Part shown: one piece after another, positions 12,001 to 24,713 of the stretch
How positions within the stretch are numbered: the stretch's first letter is position 1
Layout of the letters: each line of letters opens with the position of its first letter
Source of the DNA: Symsagittifera roscoffensis
Taxonomy: Eukaryota; Xenacoelomorpha; Acoela; Convolutidae
DNA: 64,000 bases
Direction of reading: 5' to 3'
Assembly (NCBI RefSeq): GCF_963678635.1
Contig: NC_087063.1
Coordinates: 60,768,759 to 60,832,758 of the forward strand
Made by a program: the position numbers and the translations under genes
The notes under the pieces: generated by a model
Databases searched by the model: none
What the model was told of the DNA's origin: nothing
The model's input: the letters and a program-made list of their open reading frames with translations, nothing else

Positions 12001-15000
12001 TTTAAATGCGGGCTTCACCATCTCGCTATGTTTAAGCTTTTTTAACTTAATTTGAATTCAGTGTTGATTTCACCGAGTTTTAAAAAAGCAACCCAATAGT
12101 GGGATGCTGTCAGGTTTTCCCAAGAGGTCAGATTTTCCCTCCAATGAGAACTTAGGTGTGTCTAAGGCTTGATGGCGCGGAGGTAGCATACATGTCTACA
12201 AAGCTGATGGTTGCGGGAGCGAACCACTGTTAGATCACTATTTTTTCTCATTGTGATGGATTTTCTTATCGCTATTCCATCGCTGAAAGTTAAACAAATT
12301 AGCAATAATTTACGGATGAAATTTGCTATTGGTGCAATGAACATCGGTAATTCATCGATGGTGATCGTTGTTTTTTTTTTTCATTTTTTATCGCTAATTT
12401 TCAATATGAGCTCAACCCGGGTACATTTCATGGCGTTTTCGCGATATGCGCCTTCGAAAAATAACTAGAAATACCTGAATTCCGTTTCATATTCTCACTG
12501 AAAAAGCACAGTAACGGTAATCGATTAACTGAACAATACACATGCACGCAACATTTTATGTACACAGTCTGCCGCCAATACATGTAGTTCTGCTTTCCGT
12601 TAGTCAAACTCAAATATTTGCCACTTGCGTTGATTCACTGTGAAACAAGCGTTTAAACCGTAGTCTTCACTCCGAAATGGAAGGCTCTCGAGTCCCCCCC
12701 CCCTAAAGCCGCGCTTTTATGAGTAACACATGTCTGTTCTCTCTCTTTAGAAGCATCAGGGACCAGAGCATGGACCAGATGATGCAGTACACAGTAAATG
12801 GGGATCCCAACTATGCAGAATACGACATTTTTGTCAAACAGTCACCAGTATTCTACCAGCAGATAGGCTCATGGTAAGACTTAGTCCGTCATATCCGTGG
12901 CGGCCGAAACCGAATCTTTGAATAACATTTTAGGCAAATTGCTATGCACTGAAAGCTCTGAATTGGTTATTTATTATACTTTTTGATTAAAATTTCAAAA
13001 AGTCGGGAGGTTATGGTTGATGGAGTATTTGGTGGAAAATGATTCTTCTGATGCATAAAGTGAATAATCCGGTCGAAATTCATTTGCGAAGGTAGTTTTG
13101 GACTTTTGTGTTTAGGAAACAAGGTGTGGGCGGGAAGGACTCACAGATCTATGTGAACGAGAAGCTGATTCAGAGTGAGACTATTTCGTGGATCGGAGGG
13201 GGCAGCCAACTGCCGGAGGGAGTGACGATAGATGGGAACCTGAAGATTGTGACGGTGCAGGACAGGCCCTTCGTCTTCGTTACTGACATGTCACAGGCCA
13301 CTGGAGGAAAGTGTAATAATGTCACCCATACTGTCTGCATCGAGTATGAGTCAGGTAGGCAGAATGAAGGAAAGGCCGAAATCAAAACATCTCTAAAAAT
13401 TTAAATGAAAAAAGGTTCTTTGAAAATTAAAAAAATGTTCGCCTAATTTTTAGTAATCCTTTTTCAGTTGTTTCCTGACTTTTTTCTCAAAACTTAAACA
13501 TCTTTTTACAGTAGCTAGCTTGCGAGCGTAGTGTATTAGTATGAACCTTCTTTTTTTAAAAATATGAAATCGGATACGCTAACGACACTGAAGCAAATAT
13601 AGACTGAAAATATTGTAGAAAAACTAGCCAGAGAGAAACGGTTTTCAAATGAAACAAAATACTTTTAGACGTTTGTTTTTAAAGCAAACCTTGGTTATTT
13701 TAGCGGAGAAAGATGCTTATGTGGAGAAGTGCTGCTATGGCTACTGTATCCAGTTACTCCAAGCTGTGTCCTCGGCCCTCAATTTCTCATACTCTCTCTA
13801 CCTCTCGCCAGACGGAAAGTTCGGAAACTACAGAATCGTACGTTTTTTTTTTCTCTATACTACCTTACCTGTTTTGATATATTTTTGTTTTGTTGTAGTT
13901 GACTTTTCATGTTCACAAGTATCTAGTGAAAACGATAATTTTATGGTCAAATTGATGCCGTCGACGCTTACTTTTGTAAAGAGTTGGTGAATGTAGTCGT
14001 GATAATTTTTTTTGTTTTTCTTTTGCAGGAAAAATACTCCAATAACAAAAGAAGTGCCTTTATACATCTGAATGCGCATATGAAGTTAGTTATATATGCA
14101 ATTTTTGAGTTCAATTCAAGTTAGTTTGCTAGAAGGTAGCCAGAATACACTCCCATTTTAAAAGCTGAAAAGGCGCAAAAAAAACGTGATCGATTTCTAG
14201 TTTCTAAAGAGGAATTTATTTTCTAGGTTTCTTTCCTGAATAAAAACTTTTCCTTATAATCCAGTTCACTCAATTTGCTTAAATTTTATAAGGTCATATA
14301 TTTTTTGTTCGAAGTTGGAAAGTTTTTTTTTCAAAAAAACATGTCAACTTTTTTTGTTTCTTTGAGTTCATTGACCAGTCTGTTGGCTTTAGTTTACATT
14401 TTATTTGGCAACAAAGATCCAATCATTTTCTTTGTGGAAAAAACCGATTGGTCGACAGAAGGTTTTCTTACACTCATTAACGTTGTTTTACATGGTAATA
14501 TTTTGTTCTTTTGTCGTTTCAGGCGACAGGGAATGATGCGAAGAGTCAGCGAGTGTGGAATGGGGCTATAGGGGAGTTGATCAAACAGGAGGCAGACGCA
14601 GTGTTCGCAGCCATGACCATAGACCACGACAGATCCAATGTGGTGGACTTCACCAATCCATTCAAACCACAGGGACTGTCCATAGCTGTCAAAAGGGTGA
14701 GTTTTAAAACACCTATTTTTCCTCTATGTGAGTTCAAAGCAGATTCTTTCAAAAAAGTCGGGAGGGAAGGGATATCTCTTTAATTTGGACACTGCCTGCA
14801 TTTTAATTGACCGCAGCTACAGTTAATTATTCACGAAGTGGGCGTCTCTATGCATATGCAGACAGAATAATTGGCTGTTATGCAATCATCAAATGGTGAT
14901 TACAATCACCTATGGTACCCAGTAACCCCCTCCCCATAGTACCGCATTATGGTATCTAGTAGCGAGTCCCCCCTTATAAAGAACTGATTTAACGGTTAAG

Positions 15001-18000
15001 CATATATGCATTTTACCTCCTAGAAACGAATCTCTCCCTTTCGCAAAGGGGAGGGGGGAGGAACGGACACCAGTTATAATAGTGCGGAGTTTTTTTATGA
15101 ATCGCTATGCCAATATTTAATTGAAATCACCTTCTTGCTGTTTTGTTTTTAGCAAAAACCGACTAGCAGTTTGTCCTCTTTTGTCCAGCCATTCCATTAC
15201 AGCCTTTGGATCCTCATCTTCATCTCAGTACACATTGTCGCATTCATTCTCTACCTATTAGACAGGTAACAACTGGAAACTTCTTTTTACTATCCAATCA
15301 TTCCTGGTTTATTTCTCTATTCTTCTAAAGACTCTCCTTAGGATTTAGAATATTACTTTAATTCAGAATGAAAAAGTTAATATTTATTTCATCGTTAATC
15401 TGTTTTTACACTTGCGAGTTGTAACGAGCGTAGTGTAATAATCAGACTATTCTTTTTTTTCCAACCTAAGTCGCAAATATTGATACCACTTTTGGTGGCA
15501 CCGTTACGGCTTTTTGATAACATTGACATTCGGTTAGTTATAAGTTAACACAGTTGTTTCATTTTTTACGCATGCAAAGCTTGTGTTTTTGTATGAACTC
15601 TCTTTTTTCCAACCTAATTCGCAAATAATGTTGCGACGCAAAATATTGTTGCAACAAAATGTGTTCATTTTGAAAGTGTTCATTTTGATCAATAACCAGC
15701 TATTAAGTACAGCCAATGCTAGGGATATGAACACAGTGGATTATATTACAAATAGCATTTTAGCTTACAGGTATCATGGATCTGTAGCGTAGAGGCAGGG
15801 AAGGAGACCGCAACAAAATAAGAGGGTTCGAACCTGGGCAGGGGCGGTTGTTTTAAATGAAATTTTTTGTATACTAGCTAAAATGCCTCCGCTCTAGAAA
15901 TTGAAGCACGTTAGTTGGTAAATTTCTCCTTTTTTTTCAAATTGACTGGACTGCTAATGAGTCATAATTGGCTTGCGTACCTTAGCAATTATGTAGACTC
16001 ATAATTGGCGTGGTTTTTGATGGCATGTGTTTTGAAATTCGATTAGTAATAAGTTAGCACCGTTGATGTATTTTTAAATCATCTAATGAACCGAAAAAAC
16101 TTCGTTTCAATACACATAACATTCAAAAAAACTTGATTTCTGCAATTTTCTAACACACTATATCTCGCTTTTTTAATTGCATAAGGTTGCTTTGTGCTTT
16201 CCAATTTATTACATGCAAAGTTAGTGTAGATGCTTAATTTGTGGCTAGAATTTAAAAAAATTTTAAAAGTTTTGATTTTACGAGGCCTATTTTTATCTTT
16301 TTTTTTTTTTTTTTTCCGTTTTTTTTTTCGTTTTCCCGCTGGTGTTTGCGAAGCGCAGCTTAGCCTCTGCGAAGATGATTTTTGTATATTTCTTAAGTTC
16401 TATATTTTTCGAATCTTCCGTAATTTAACTGAAATTGTAAACATCACCTCATAAGCTTTGGGTTTTTAATTTACATGAACTCCTTCCTATTTCTTTCACA
16501 GATTCTCTCCCTTCGCCCGAAACAGAACAGACCCTCTCTCCAAGAGCATCGGGGGATCAACCAGCTCCCTGAACCCAGATGACGAAGATGGAGACGAGGC
16601 ACTTAATCTCTCATCTGCACTTTGGTTCGCGTATGGCGTACTCCTCAACAGCGGAATCGGCGGCACACCTCGAAGTTTTGCTGCTAGGGTCCTAGGAATG
16701 GTGTGGGCTGGGTTTGCTATGATAATTGTGGCCTCTTACACAGCAAATTTGGCCGCCTATCTTGTGTTGGAGAGACCAGAGAGTGAAATTACTGGAATCA
16801 ATGATGCCAGGGTAAGTCCTCATGTATAGAATTGCGTCTTTAAAGATTATTTGAAAAAATTCCTTTTAAATGTGCTTAGCTTGTACGTAACCCTGAGTTG
16901 ATATAGTTCATCTATTTGTAATGATCACTGAGGAAATAAGGAGTTTTTTATTTTATTTTAGAAAAGGAGAAATAAGGAAAGCTTTTTATTTTTCGGAACT
17001 CCTAAATTTTTTTGAGGCACTGTGAGGTTTTGTCATTTATTTGGGGTTTATTATAAAGAATTAAAGAATTTATTTTATTCAAAATCATGCGAAGACTGTG
17101 TTTGTTTTAGATGCGCAATCCGAGTGAGACGTATCCATATGGGACTGTGTTAGACAGTGCAGTGGAGAACTACTTCAGACGGAAGGTGGAAATGACCAAC
17201 ATGTACCACTTCATGCAGAACTACTCGCACCAGACCCAGAGCGACGCCCTCAACGCTCTCAAGACAGGGTCAGTTAGCGTTGTAGTTGGGGTGGTTTTTA
17301 GTGCAAGTTTTTGTTGATTGGCTACAGTGTTAAATTCAGCGACGCCATAGTGGCATTAATATATTTTTGTTTTGTTAAGTTTTTTTTGGTATTTTTTTTA
17401 ATTTATTTTTTTTTGTTTAAAAAGAACCTTCTATAATTTACGATGCGCCAGTATTTGACAACAATACAAAGAGAGAGTTGAAATCTTAAAAGTTATAATT
17501 AATTTTTGTGTTGTTGCGGCTGCGTCCTTAAATTATTGATTTTATGTTGCTAGTGGATTCAAAGTTCCAATTATAAACAATTGTTTCTCTTTTTTGCAAC
17601 TGTAGCGCTATGCCTTAGTCTGATAAGCTGACATTAGAATTTATGAGAAAGCGTTACGAAATTATGTGTGCCAGTTGATGTTTTGTTATTTCGATATCTT
17701 ACGTACTGTCCAGACAACTGCAGGCTTTCATTTGGGACAGTGCTCAACTGGACTACGAGACCTCGAGAGACTGTGACCTGATGATGGTCGGTGATACTTT
17801 CCAGAAGAGTGGACTTGCAGTTGCGCTGCAGAAGGACAGTGCCTGGACAGAGAAGATCTCCCTGGAGATCCTGAAGATGAGGGAGACGGGGGAGATGGAA
17901 CAGATGGACAGAGATTGGGTCATTGTGAATAGCTGCGAGATGTCAGACAACAAACCAACTACTTTAGGTAACTAACCCTGGTGCTTCAAAATATTTGTGC

Positions 18001-21000
18001 ATCATAACAGTTATTTAATTAAATTAACTGAGATTAAAAAAAAACAAGAGTTTTTGGTCAGCTATCAAGGGAAATTTAATTATAGTTTGTGCTTAGATTT
18101 TCATTTTACAGCTACTTTGATCTACTGTTTAATGTAACGAGCTTTCAATTCAGTTACATAGTTAAGGACAAACCATTTTCAATATCGGTTTGTCTGGGCT
18201 TTTTATGGGTCAGTAAAAGTGAGTTTCAGTCTTTGGGTTTTTTGATCCTCCGTTAACGTGTTCAATTGGGCAAAAGTTTATTTTCAGTCATCAAGCAGTT
18301 TGAGGTTTATAAACTTTGTTTTGATTCGTTAATCGAAAAGGATGATACCAACAATTAGGCAATAACTGTATTAGCATGTTGCATTCTAGGTATTGATTCA
18401 ATGGCGGGTATCTTCATCACAGTGGCCATTGGGGTGGTGTTGGGGGGAGTGTGTATGGTAATGGAGAGAGTGTACTACAGACACTTTGACGTGAGGGGTC
18501 AGTTTGTAAATGAGCAGGAGGCGCAAGTGGCCAGGAGTGCATTCGACAAATGGAAGATACACACCGAAGAGGTACAACCCAACACCCCCACATATAAAAC
18601 AAGTAGATATGTAGGTTTCGCGCTGCTGTTATGTATAGAATGTCAGCCGTATATACGCAATTGCAAAAATTTCGGATTGATTGGATAAATTAATAAGAGT
18701 TAATGTCGTTTTCTAATGAAGAATTTGATGACAAAGACCAATATCGCAGCTACCACGTGTGGCACCTGTGATTACCCTAGCGAGCTTGCGAGAGTTGTGT
18801 ATTAGTATGATCCTTCTTTTTTTCCAACCTAACTCGCAAATAAAAGTGCTCATTTGGTGGCACTTTTGATATAATCACGATCTGTAGCATTGGAAATTTC
18901 ATAGAATCTGTTCTCTTTATTTGCATGCTTTATTTGTGGCTAGTGTGTGAATTGTTAAGATTCAGTGGGCTAGTGCGTGAGACGCGTCCCAGTTTTTTTT
19001 GTACTAATTAGAGGCTTATTCCTTTTCTTATTTCAATTTAAAGAGCTGTTTTTTTGTCGTTTTCTTGCTAGTGTTTGCGAAGCGCAGCTTTGCCTATGTA
19101 TAAAAAAATTCATTCAATGATTAATTGTCAAAGAACATATTGAAGACACTTATATAGGTCTCGATTAATTAGGTCTATTTACACTTGCGAAGCTATGTAT
19201 TATAGTACGAACTTTCTTTTTTTTCCAATCTAAGTCGCAAATTTTGTTGCGACTAAGTCGCAATGATTGTTGCGACTTGAAGCAACAATATTTGCTGCGT
19301 CGAATTTGCTGCATCGAGTTGGCAATGAGATATTTTGATATTTTGTTGCACCTTTGACATTTAGTTGCACCTGTACAGCTTATTTTTAACATGAGCTTTG
19401 GGATTCGAATGGTTATTTCCAGCGGAATAAAAATTTTACCTATTGAACCAGTTTTCTGAAGTTGGGTTAATTTTTTTATCAAAAAAGCGCCAATCATAAA
19501 TTGTTCTAGACATTCAAAGAGCTTAACGGGTATCTATTTTTTCTTTGAAATTCGAAGCTTCTGTTTACTTGCGTTCATTACTCTTTTTCAATTGCTAGTT
19601 GGCTATGTTCAAATCATCTAATAAACCGAAAAAGCCATTTGTTTCAAACAACAGTAGAATAATTACACTTGCGAAGCAAAGTGTCTTAGTACTTTCTTTT
19701 TTTTTCAACTCAAGTCGCAAATATTTGTGCCACTTTTGGAGCACCTTTACTAGACTTTCGACTAGCAATAAGTTAACACAGTTGATGCATTTTTGATTCA
19801 TCAAATGAACCTTTAAAAAACTTTTCGTTTAAACAACATAAAAATTTTTAAAAAAATCGATTTCAGAAATTTTCAATTCTTAGTGGTTGAATTTTCAGCT
19901 CAGCTCAAAAACTATTTATTCTATTTTTCCTGAATTTGTAATCATATTCGTTCATTGAACTTCCTGGGTTACTTTTATTGAATCTGTTGCTGGGTTCACA
20001 GGCTTTGCTAACATATTCACTGTGAATTAAAATTTTTGAAGTCATTCAAAATTTCAGAACGGAAGTTGCATCCGTTTGCAAACTTGATTTCCCAGCGAAA
20101 TAAAAAAAAACCTGTCAGTTCAGTTTTCTCTATTCGGAATCATTTTTAAGTGTAAAGGAACGGAGAGACTTTCAATCATTTTTAAGTTTACTAATCATTT
20201 TTAAGTGTAAAAGAACGGAGTAATTTTCAATTATAGGTTCTGATAATTTTTCTTGATGTTTTTTGTTCTGGAAAAAGTCTTAAAATGAATGCTCTAATAG
20301 CTACAGAAGTGCATTCATACATTTTAATGCATTTATGAATGCTTTAAGGTTCTGATAACTTTTCTTAATGTTTTTTTTTTCAGGAATAGCTACAGAAGTG
20401 CATTCATACATTTTAATGCATTTATGAATGAACTTAGGTATATATGCATTTTTTGAGTTCAAATCACTTTCATCTGCTAAATGTTAGGTGAGTTGCGCTA
20501 TACTATTGCGAAAGCGAACAACGTGAACGACTAGTTTCGAAAATTGATTTAAGTTTCAGATTTTCAAGCGGAATAAAAAAAATCCCATTGATCCGTTTCT
20601 CCTAAATTGGGTTCGTTTTATAAAAAAAAATTCCATCAGAATTGTTCTTGTGACACAAGCAAAGCTTAGGTTGAAAAAAAAAGTTCATTCTATAACACAA
20701 GTAGCAAATATTGCTGCGATAAAATATGTTCATTTTGATCAATGCTGAGGATATTAACACAGACTATCATGTTACAAGTAGCACTTAAGCTTCAAGGTAT
20801 TATGGTTCTGAGTGAATGCGAAGTGCAACTTCGCCTCTGTGTAATTCTTTTCGGAATCCTTATTATTTGCATTTTTCCAACCTTCTTTTTTTGGTTCACT
20901 GACCGTTTCGAACTGTTTACCGGCTATTTTTTCATATATCAGTCAATCTGAACTTTTTGCATCTGCCTGTACCATTTTTGATAATCAAGAGAACTGAGCA

Positions 21001-22283
21001 GAAAAACGACTGGAGAAATACAGCGGAATCAACTAAAAAGCCCCGTTTGAAACGCGAGTTATGGGTTGCACTTGAAATGGCCTAAAATTGAGTATAGGTT
21101 TAAGTGGTCCTTATCTACAAGACTTTGTTTCTGTGCCATTGCCTTGAATAGTTAGTATCGGCATTTCTCCGAGTAACCGCCAGTTAGTGACATATAATTT
21201 TATTATTTCTCTGGATATTTTTTGTTATGGTGGCATTGCTTTCTAAATTTTAGTTTGGGCTAGGGCTGATCTTCTAGCTTTCTAAGTTTCTTCCGAAATC
21301 AATAGCTTTAACAATTTTCTAATATCTAGAAGCGTCGTCAGGTAAGTGCACCCTCCTGAATATTACCGCACATTGTATTGTAATTTCGCAACCCCTTTTT
21401 AATCTGCCTAGTTTCTCATGATTTTGTTACATTTTTATATCCTTGAACCACAACGAGTGCCTGAACAACTTAACTGAAACAGCTGTTTATCAATTCTAGA
21501 TAAAACATTTATTGAAGTTAGGGAGAAAAGTCTAAAGTCTTGTGTGCTTGGTATGGTGTGCTTGGTATTAAAGATGGAAAAGTGTATTACAATATAGTAT
21601 TTTAGCATATATTGTTGATTTTGAGTGATTACCCGTCGATTGTGATTGTGAAAAATACAGGACTAATAGCGTGCAGAGGATGTTAACCTTTCCTCCCTTC
21701 ATCAATTCTGGCGCCAGGTTTTTCCAAAAGGCTCCCAATTTGGAAGAGTCTAATTCTGGGTATAAGCTACAGCTCTGTATGGGTAGATGACATAACTCAT
21801 CTTTTTTAGACTCCTGGTTTTTCGACAGACTTCATGAACGGCCATTCTGGTAACGTGAAATGCGATGCCAATTGTCACTACCAGTTTGCAACTGACAATG
21901 GCACCAACCGAAGACGGCCGTCGCAGGCTTCCCAGTCCTCCACTAATAGGCAGGCGAGATCGGGTTCAGCTGCTGGTACAGCTCCTAATTATTACAACAA
22001 TAAGCCCCCAACTCTCAATGGAGGTGGGGGAGTTATGAACTGGGCGAAACCAGATGGCAATGCTTCCTCTTCATCGTCTTCGACCTCAAAATATCCTCCA
22101 CCTCGTGTAGCGTCGCCAACATCTGACCATAAACCAAACTCTATGGGAGGTGCCGGACCCCCTCCACCTCCACCGAAGACCTCGACGCTTGATAGAAACC
22201 ATGCGCCAAACAGAGTGGTTCAGTTCAAGTCGACCAAAGTGGAGCTAACCGACCCGAAGCCAGGAGCGTATGTCGATGTCTGA
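6067..22283 (+). CDS. NMDA-type ionotropic glutamate receptor, GluN1-like subunit (16 coding exons)
   Basis: Obligatory glycine-binding subunit of NMDA cation channels in the postsynaptic membrane. Exons: 6067-6304, 7867-8066, 9775-9957, 10499-10602, 11088-11194, 11477-11663, 12751-12873, 13116-13354, 13704-13837, 14523-14696, 15153-15265, 16502-16811, 17111-17268, 17714-17967, 18390-18571, 21810-22283. All introns are GT-AG, phases match at every junction, and the total is 3,180 nt (1,059 residues plus stop). Signal peptide about 1-21; amino-terminal domain to about 400; ligand core from exon 8; M1 about 580-600; M2 loop with LLNSGIG, Asn about 650; M3 with SYTANLAA at 679-686; M4 about 846-868. 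Arg at 542 and Trp-Asp at 764-765 of the glycine site are kept, but the expected Pro is Ala535 and a Ser is Ala721. The 157-residue last exon encodes a Ser/Pro-rich tail with a proline run and a hydrophobic -YVDV end. Confidence 0.93.
8190..8600. repeat. Degenerate hAT-type MITE in receptor intron 2
   Basis: Resembles the MITE in the calmodulin-like gene: it shares GGATTTTCTCGAGG, GGTCGAC...AAATTGA, TTCCGAG, the CGCTTCCCCCTCAAAA...GGCGCC segment and a right end CACTAAATCCGC. The terminal inverted repeats are eroded and I find no intact target duplication. Confidence 0.55.
8727..9090 (+). repeat. tRNA-derived SINE-like element in receptor intron 2
   Basis: Second copy of the 4611-4975 family, with an ACACTTGCGATCAGC start, the GTAGCATT and TTCTCTGCTT internal blocks, a tRNA-like centre (TGGCTTAGCGGGTAG to TTCGAATCTC, 8910-8968) and the TTTGCGAAACGAAGCTTTGCC end. 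Confidence 0.6.
12160..12235 (+). repeat. tRNA-like SINE head in receptor intron 6
   Basis: GATGGCGCGGAGGTAGCATAC resembles a Pol III A box and GGTTGCGGGAGCGAACCACT a B box at the expected distance. I cannot pair an acceptor stem, so this is a repeat remnant and not a tRNA gene. Confidence 0.35.
15410..15850 (+). repeat. SINE-family fragments with a tRNA-like segment in receptor intron 11
   Basis: Two starts of the 4611 family lie close together (15412 and near 15570), followed by a tRNA-like stretch at 15784-15842 with TAGCGTAGAGGCAGG as A box and GGGTTCGAACCTGG as B box. Same repeat class as in the other receptor introns. Confidence 0.45.
18777..19105 (+). repeat. tRNA-derived SINE-like element in receptor intron 15
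   Basis: Third long copy of the 4611-4975 family: AGCGAGCTTGCGAGAG start, AACCTAACTCGCAAATAAAAGTG block, GTGGCACTTTTGATATAATC, shortened tRNA-like centre, and GTGTTTGCGAAGCGCAGC end. More fragments follow at 19180-19290 and 19668-19810. Confidence 0.6.
20236..20440. repeat. Tandem pair of a dispersed palindromic repeat
   Basis: Two adjacent ~90-110 bp units each contain GGTTCTGATAA, a T-rich stretch, AATAGCTACAGAAGTGCATTC and ACATTTTAATGC...TTATGAATG. The second AATAGC starts 89 bp after the first. The same sequence occurs once at about 1455-1530 in the intergenic DNA. Confidence 0.65.
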
Positions 22284-22288
22284 ATTCA

Positions 22289-22294
22289 AATAAA
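22289..22294 (+). promoter_or_regulatory. Poly(A) signal of the GluN1-like gene
   Basis: AATAAA six bases after the receptor stop codon. If used, the 3' UTR is extremely short; an alternative downstream site would be needed for a usual UTR. Confidence 0.45.
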
Positions 22295-23199
22295 ACATTT
22301 TACATAAAACTTATTTTCCTTCCCGCGTTGTCTAGTTAAATAATTGTAAAATGCTTTCATTTTTGCACATCACTTGAATGAAAAGGATGAGTGTCCCTCG
22401 ATTCAAGTCTCGGCATTTCTGTCATAATGTCAAAATCAACAATTTTTAGTTAACAAAAAAGATTGCGTGCAAAAACGTGACGCAATTCAGCGCAAGTGGT
22501 AATTTAAGTTTTAATATTATTCTAATTTATAAAATTAACTGCCAATGTTAATATGTTTAATTCCTTGGTATTAGTTCAAAAAGACGCATGTTTGCACAAA
22601 ATTATGTTTGAAGTTCATCTGCAGTGTAAATATAGATTTAAAAAAAAAACATTATACACCATATTTCCTGTTTACAAATGCTCAATTCATCTTTGTTGCA
22701 TATTTTTTTTTGTTTCTGATGAAAGATGACGTGATCTAATTTTGGATTATGCTAGCAAAACAATGCATTAATCTCTAGAGAAATGTGTTAATGGTTGAAT
22801 TTTGTTGTAGGGATAATTTTGTTTGTTAAGAATCCCCCAAGAGACTTTCATTGATTGATTTTAATAAGCGAACGAATGATGTCAATTCACTGTATTAGGA
22901 TGCTTTAGTTAATGGAACTTGACCTTGACTTTCATTTGAAAAAAAAATTATTTTTTATAATTCTCAGTGGATTTACAAAACTTACTTTTTGATCCAGATT
23001 TAAAAAAGTAAAGTTACGAAAAATTAAAGGGTTGTAAGGTGGCGGCAAAAGTAGAAAGATGGAAAATTTTTGAAAAAATTAATAGATTCTATATTGGTTT
23101 CCTGAAGCTAATGAGCACTAATTTGGAGTCGATGCACATTGTGAAGACTCCTATATATGTCCTTGTGATTTCTTCGGGAAAAGTCCAAAGTTTGCTCAC
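22295..23199. other. Intergenic DNA
   Basis: AT-rich, with no long open frame and no repeat boundary I can define. The right end runs into the LINE fragment. Confidence 0.4.
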
Positions 23200-24171
23200 G
23201 TACAAATTTGAGTTTGCTCACGTACGTGATCGGTCCGTTATTGTTTTTAATATATATTAATGATATGCCCAATTGCGTAAAAGACACAACCGTTTACCTA
23301 TTTGCAGATGATACCAATGTCACTTGCGAAAACGAATCTTTCGAGGTCTTCACCAACGACATACAAAATATATGTTACTGGCTAAATAGAAATAAGCTAA
23401 CACTTAATGGAGATAAATCAATATTACTAAGTTTCCAAAATAAAGTAAGTGCTTCCAGTCTTCAGTTGTGCATTAACAATTATATGGTTACTTCTAAGGC
23501 GTATTGCAAATATCTAGGTGTTTTTGTGGATTCAAAACTGTCATTTTGTACGCACGTTGAAAAAGTAAAAAGCGAAACTAGGAAGGCATTGTGGAGTTAT
23601 TGCTCAAATGAGAAAATTTGTACCGATAGATGTGCTAATAAAATATTATTGTTACAACATCAAACCCATTATACAATATGGATTACTGGTATATGGGGGA
23701 ACGAGCTTCTCGAATCTCAATCCAATTTTCTTTTTGCAGAAAAAAATAATTCGAATGATTTACAAAGTAAGGAAATTCGATAGTATTAGGGAAAGGTTTA
23801 GAGAACACAAAATTTTAACAGTTAATGAGCTGTATGTGTACGATCTTCTCAAATTTTGCTTAAGATCAATAAACAAGTTGAATACAACCGCATTTCTTAA
23901 CGATTTTTTCACTCTGAAAACAAAATCGGCTTATTTTACCAGAAAATCTATAGGTATTCAATTTGAAGTTCCTTGCTGTAAGACAAAAACGAAAAGACAA
24001 TCGATATGGTTTAGAGGATGCAAACTGTTGAAGATATTTAGAGATAATAACTTGCTCCCGGAAAATGTTTTAAACTTAAAAAAAGGGGAACTAAATAATT
24101 TGGCACATATGCTAAGAGATACGTTTATACATGAAAATTACGAACTTGTTAGGTATACTTTTGCTTTATGA
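23200..24171 (+). pseudogene. 5'-truncated non-LTR retrotransposon (LINE) reverse transcriptase remnant
   Basis: Carries the second half of a LINE reverse transcriptase. GPLLFLIYINDM and the catalytic FADDT lie near the start, followed by the WLNRNKLTLN and KYLGVFVDSKLS blocks of CR1/Jockey-type enzymes. The frame shifts near 23605; the rest (IKPIIQYGLLVYGG, then QKKIIRMI) continues in another frame to TGA at 24169-24171. Endonuclease and ORF1 are missing, as usual for 5'-truncated copies. Clade assignment within the CR1/Jockey/I group is a guess from motifs. Confidence 0.85.
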
Positions 24172-24691
24172 TTATAAATATGACTGTGTTCAGGTGCGGG
24201 GTGGGGCGGCTCGAACTGTATTCTTTCAGAAGACCAGGCGTTGTCTCCGGGCAACATAGTTTAATACTATTCAAGTCTGAGTATGGGTATACAGTTTTGG
24301 GTTGTTCTGCTTTGCACCTAAAGGACATAGTCATATTTCAAGAAATTTTGAAAAATGGTCAAAAAGAGGGCGTTACTCTGCCCAAATTTCTGGAGAATTT
24401 AAGGGCTTTTTTTTCGCGAGGTGGATGAGGCGTTAATTAATTTCTAAAAAACTTGTAATTTTTTCTTTTTGCTATTTGGTTTCATAAATATTATATTTAT
24501 CACTTATTTATAACTCAATGATGTGCTTTTTTTTCTGTAATCTGTGGGGTACGCTCCTAGTGGGTTTGAAGAAAACCCTTTGCGTATCCTCACTTAACAA
24601 TCCTGGTAAACTATTGATTTATTTATTATGTGATAAAAAATATTCTTTTTGTTTAATGTAATAGTGTATCTGATTTTGTTAAGTGAAATTA
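24172..24691. other. Probable 3' UTR of the LINE remnant
   Basis: No coding signal. The stretch between the LINE stop codon and the following simple repeat may be the element's 3' UTR, since many LINEs end in short tandem repeats. No target-site duplication identified. Confidence 0.35.
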
Positions 24692-24713
24692 ATTCTTCTT
24701 CTTCTTCTTCTTA
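24692..24713. repeat. (TTC)n microsatellite
   Basis: About seven TTC units, possibly the 3' tail of the LINE copy. Confidence 0.8.

Noticed and set aside
15784-15842. tRNA gene with A and B boxes
   Set aside because: No acceptor stem pairing and a poor T-arm; it lies in a repeat-rich intron.
23039-23260. Separate 73-codon gene before the LINE fragment
   Set aside because: Runs across the 5' breakpoint of the LINE copy in a different frame and has no recognisable content.
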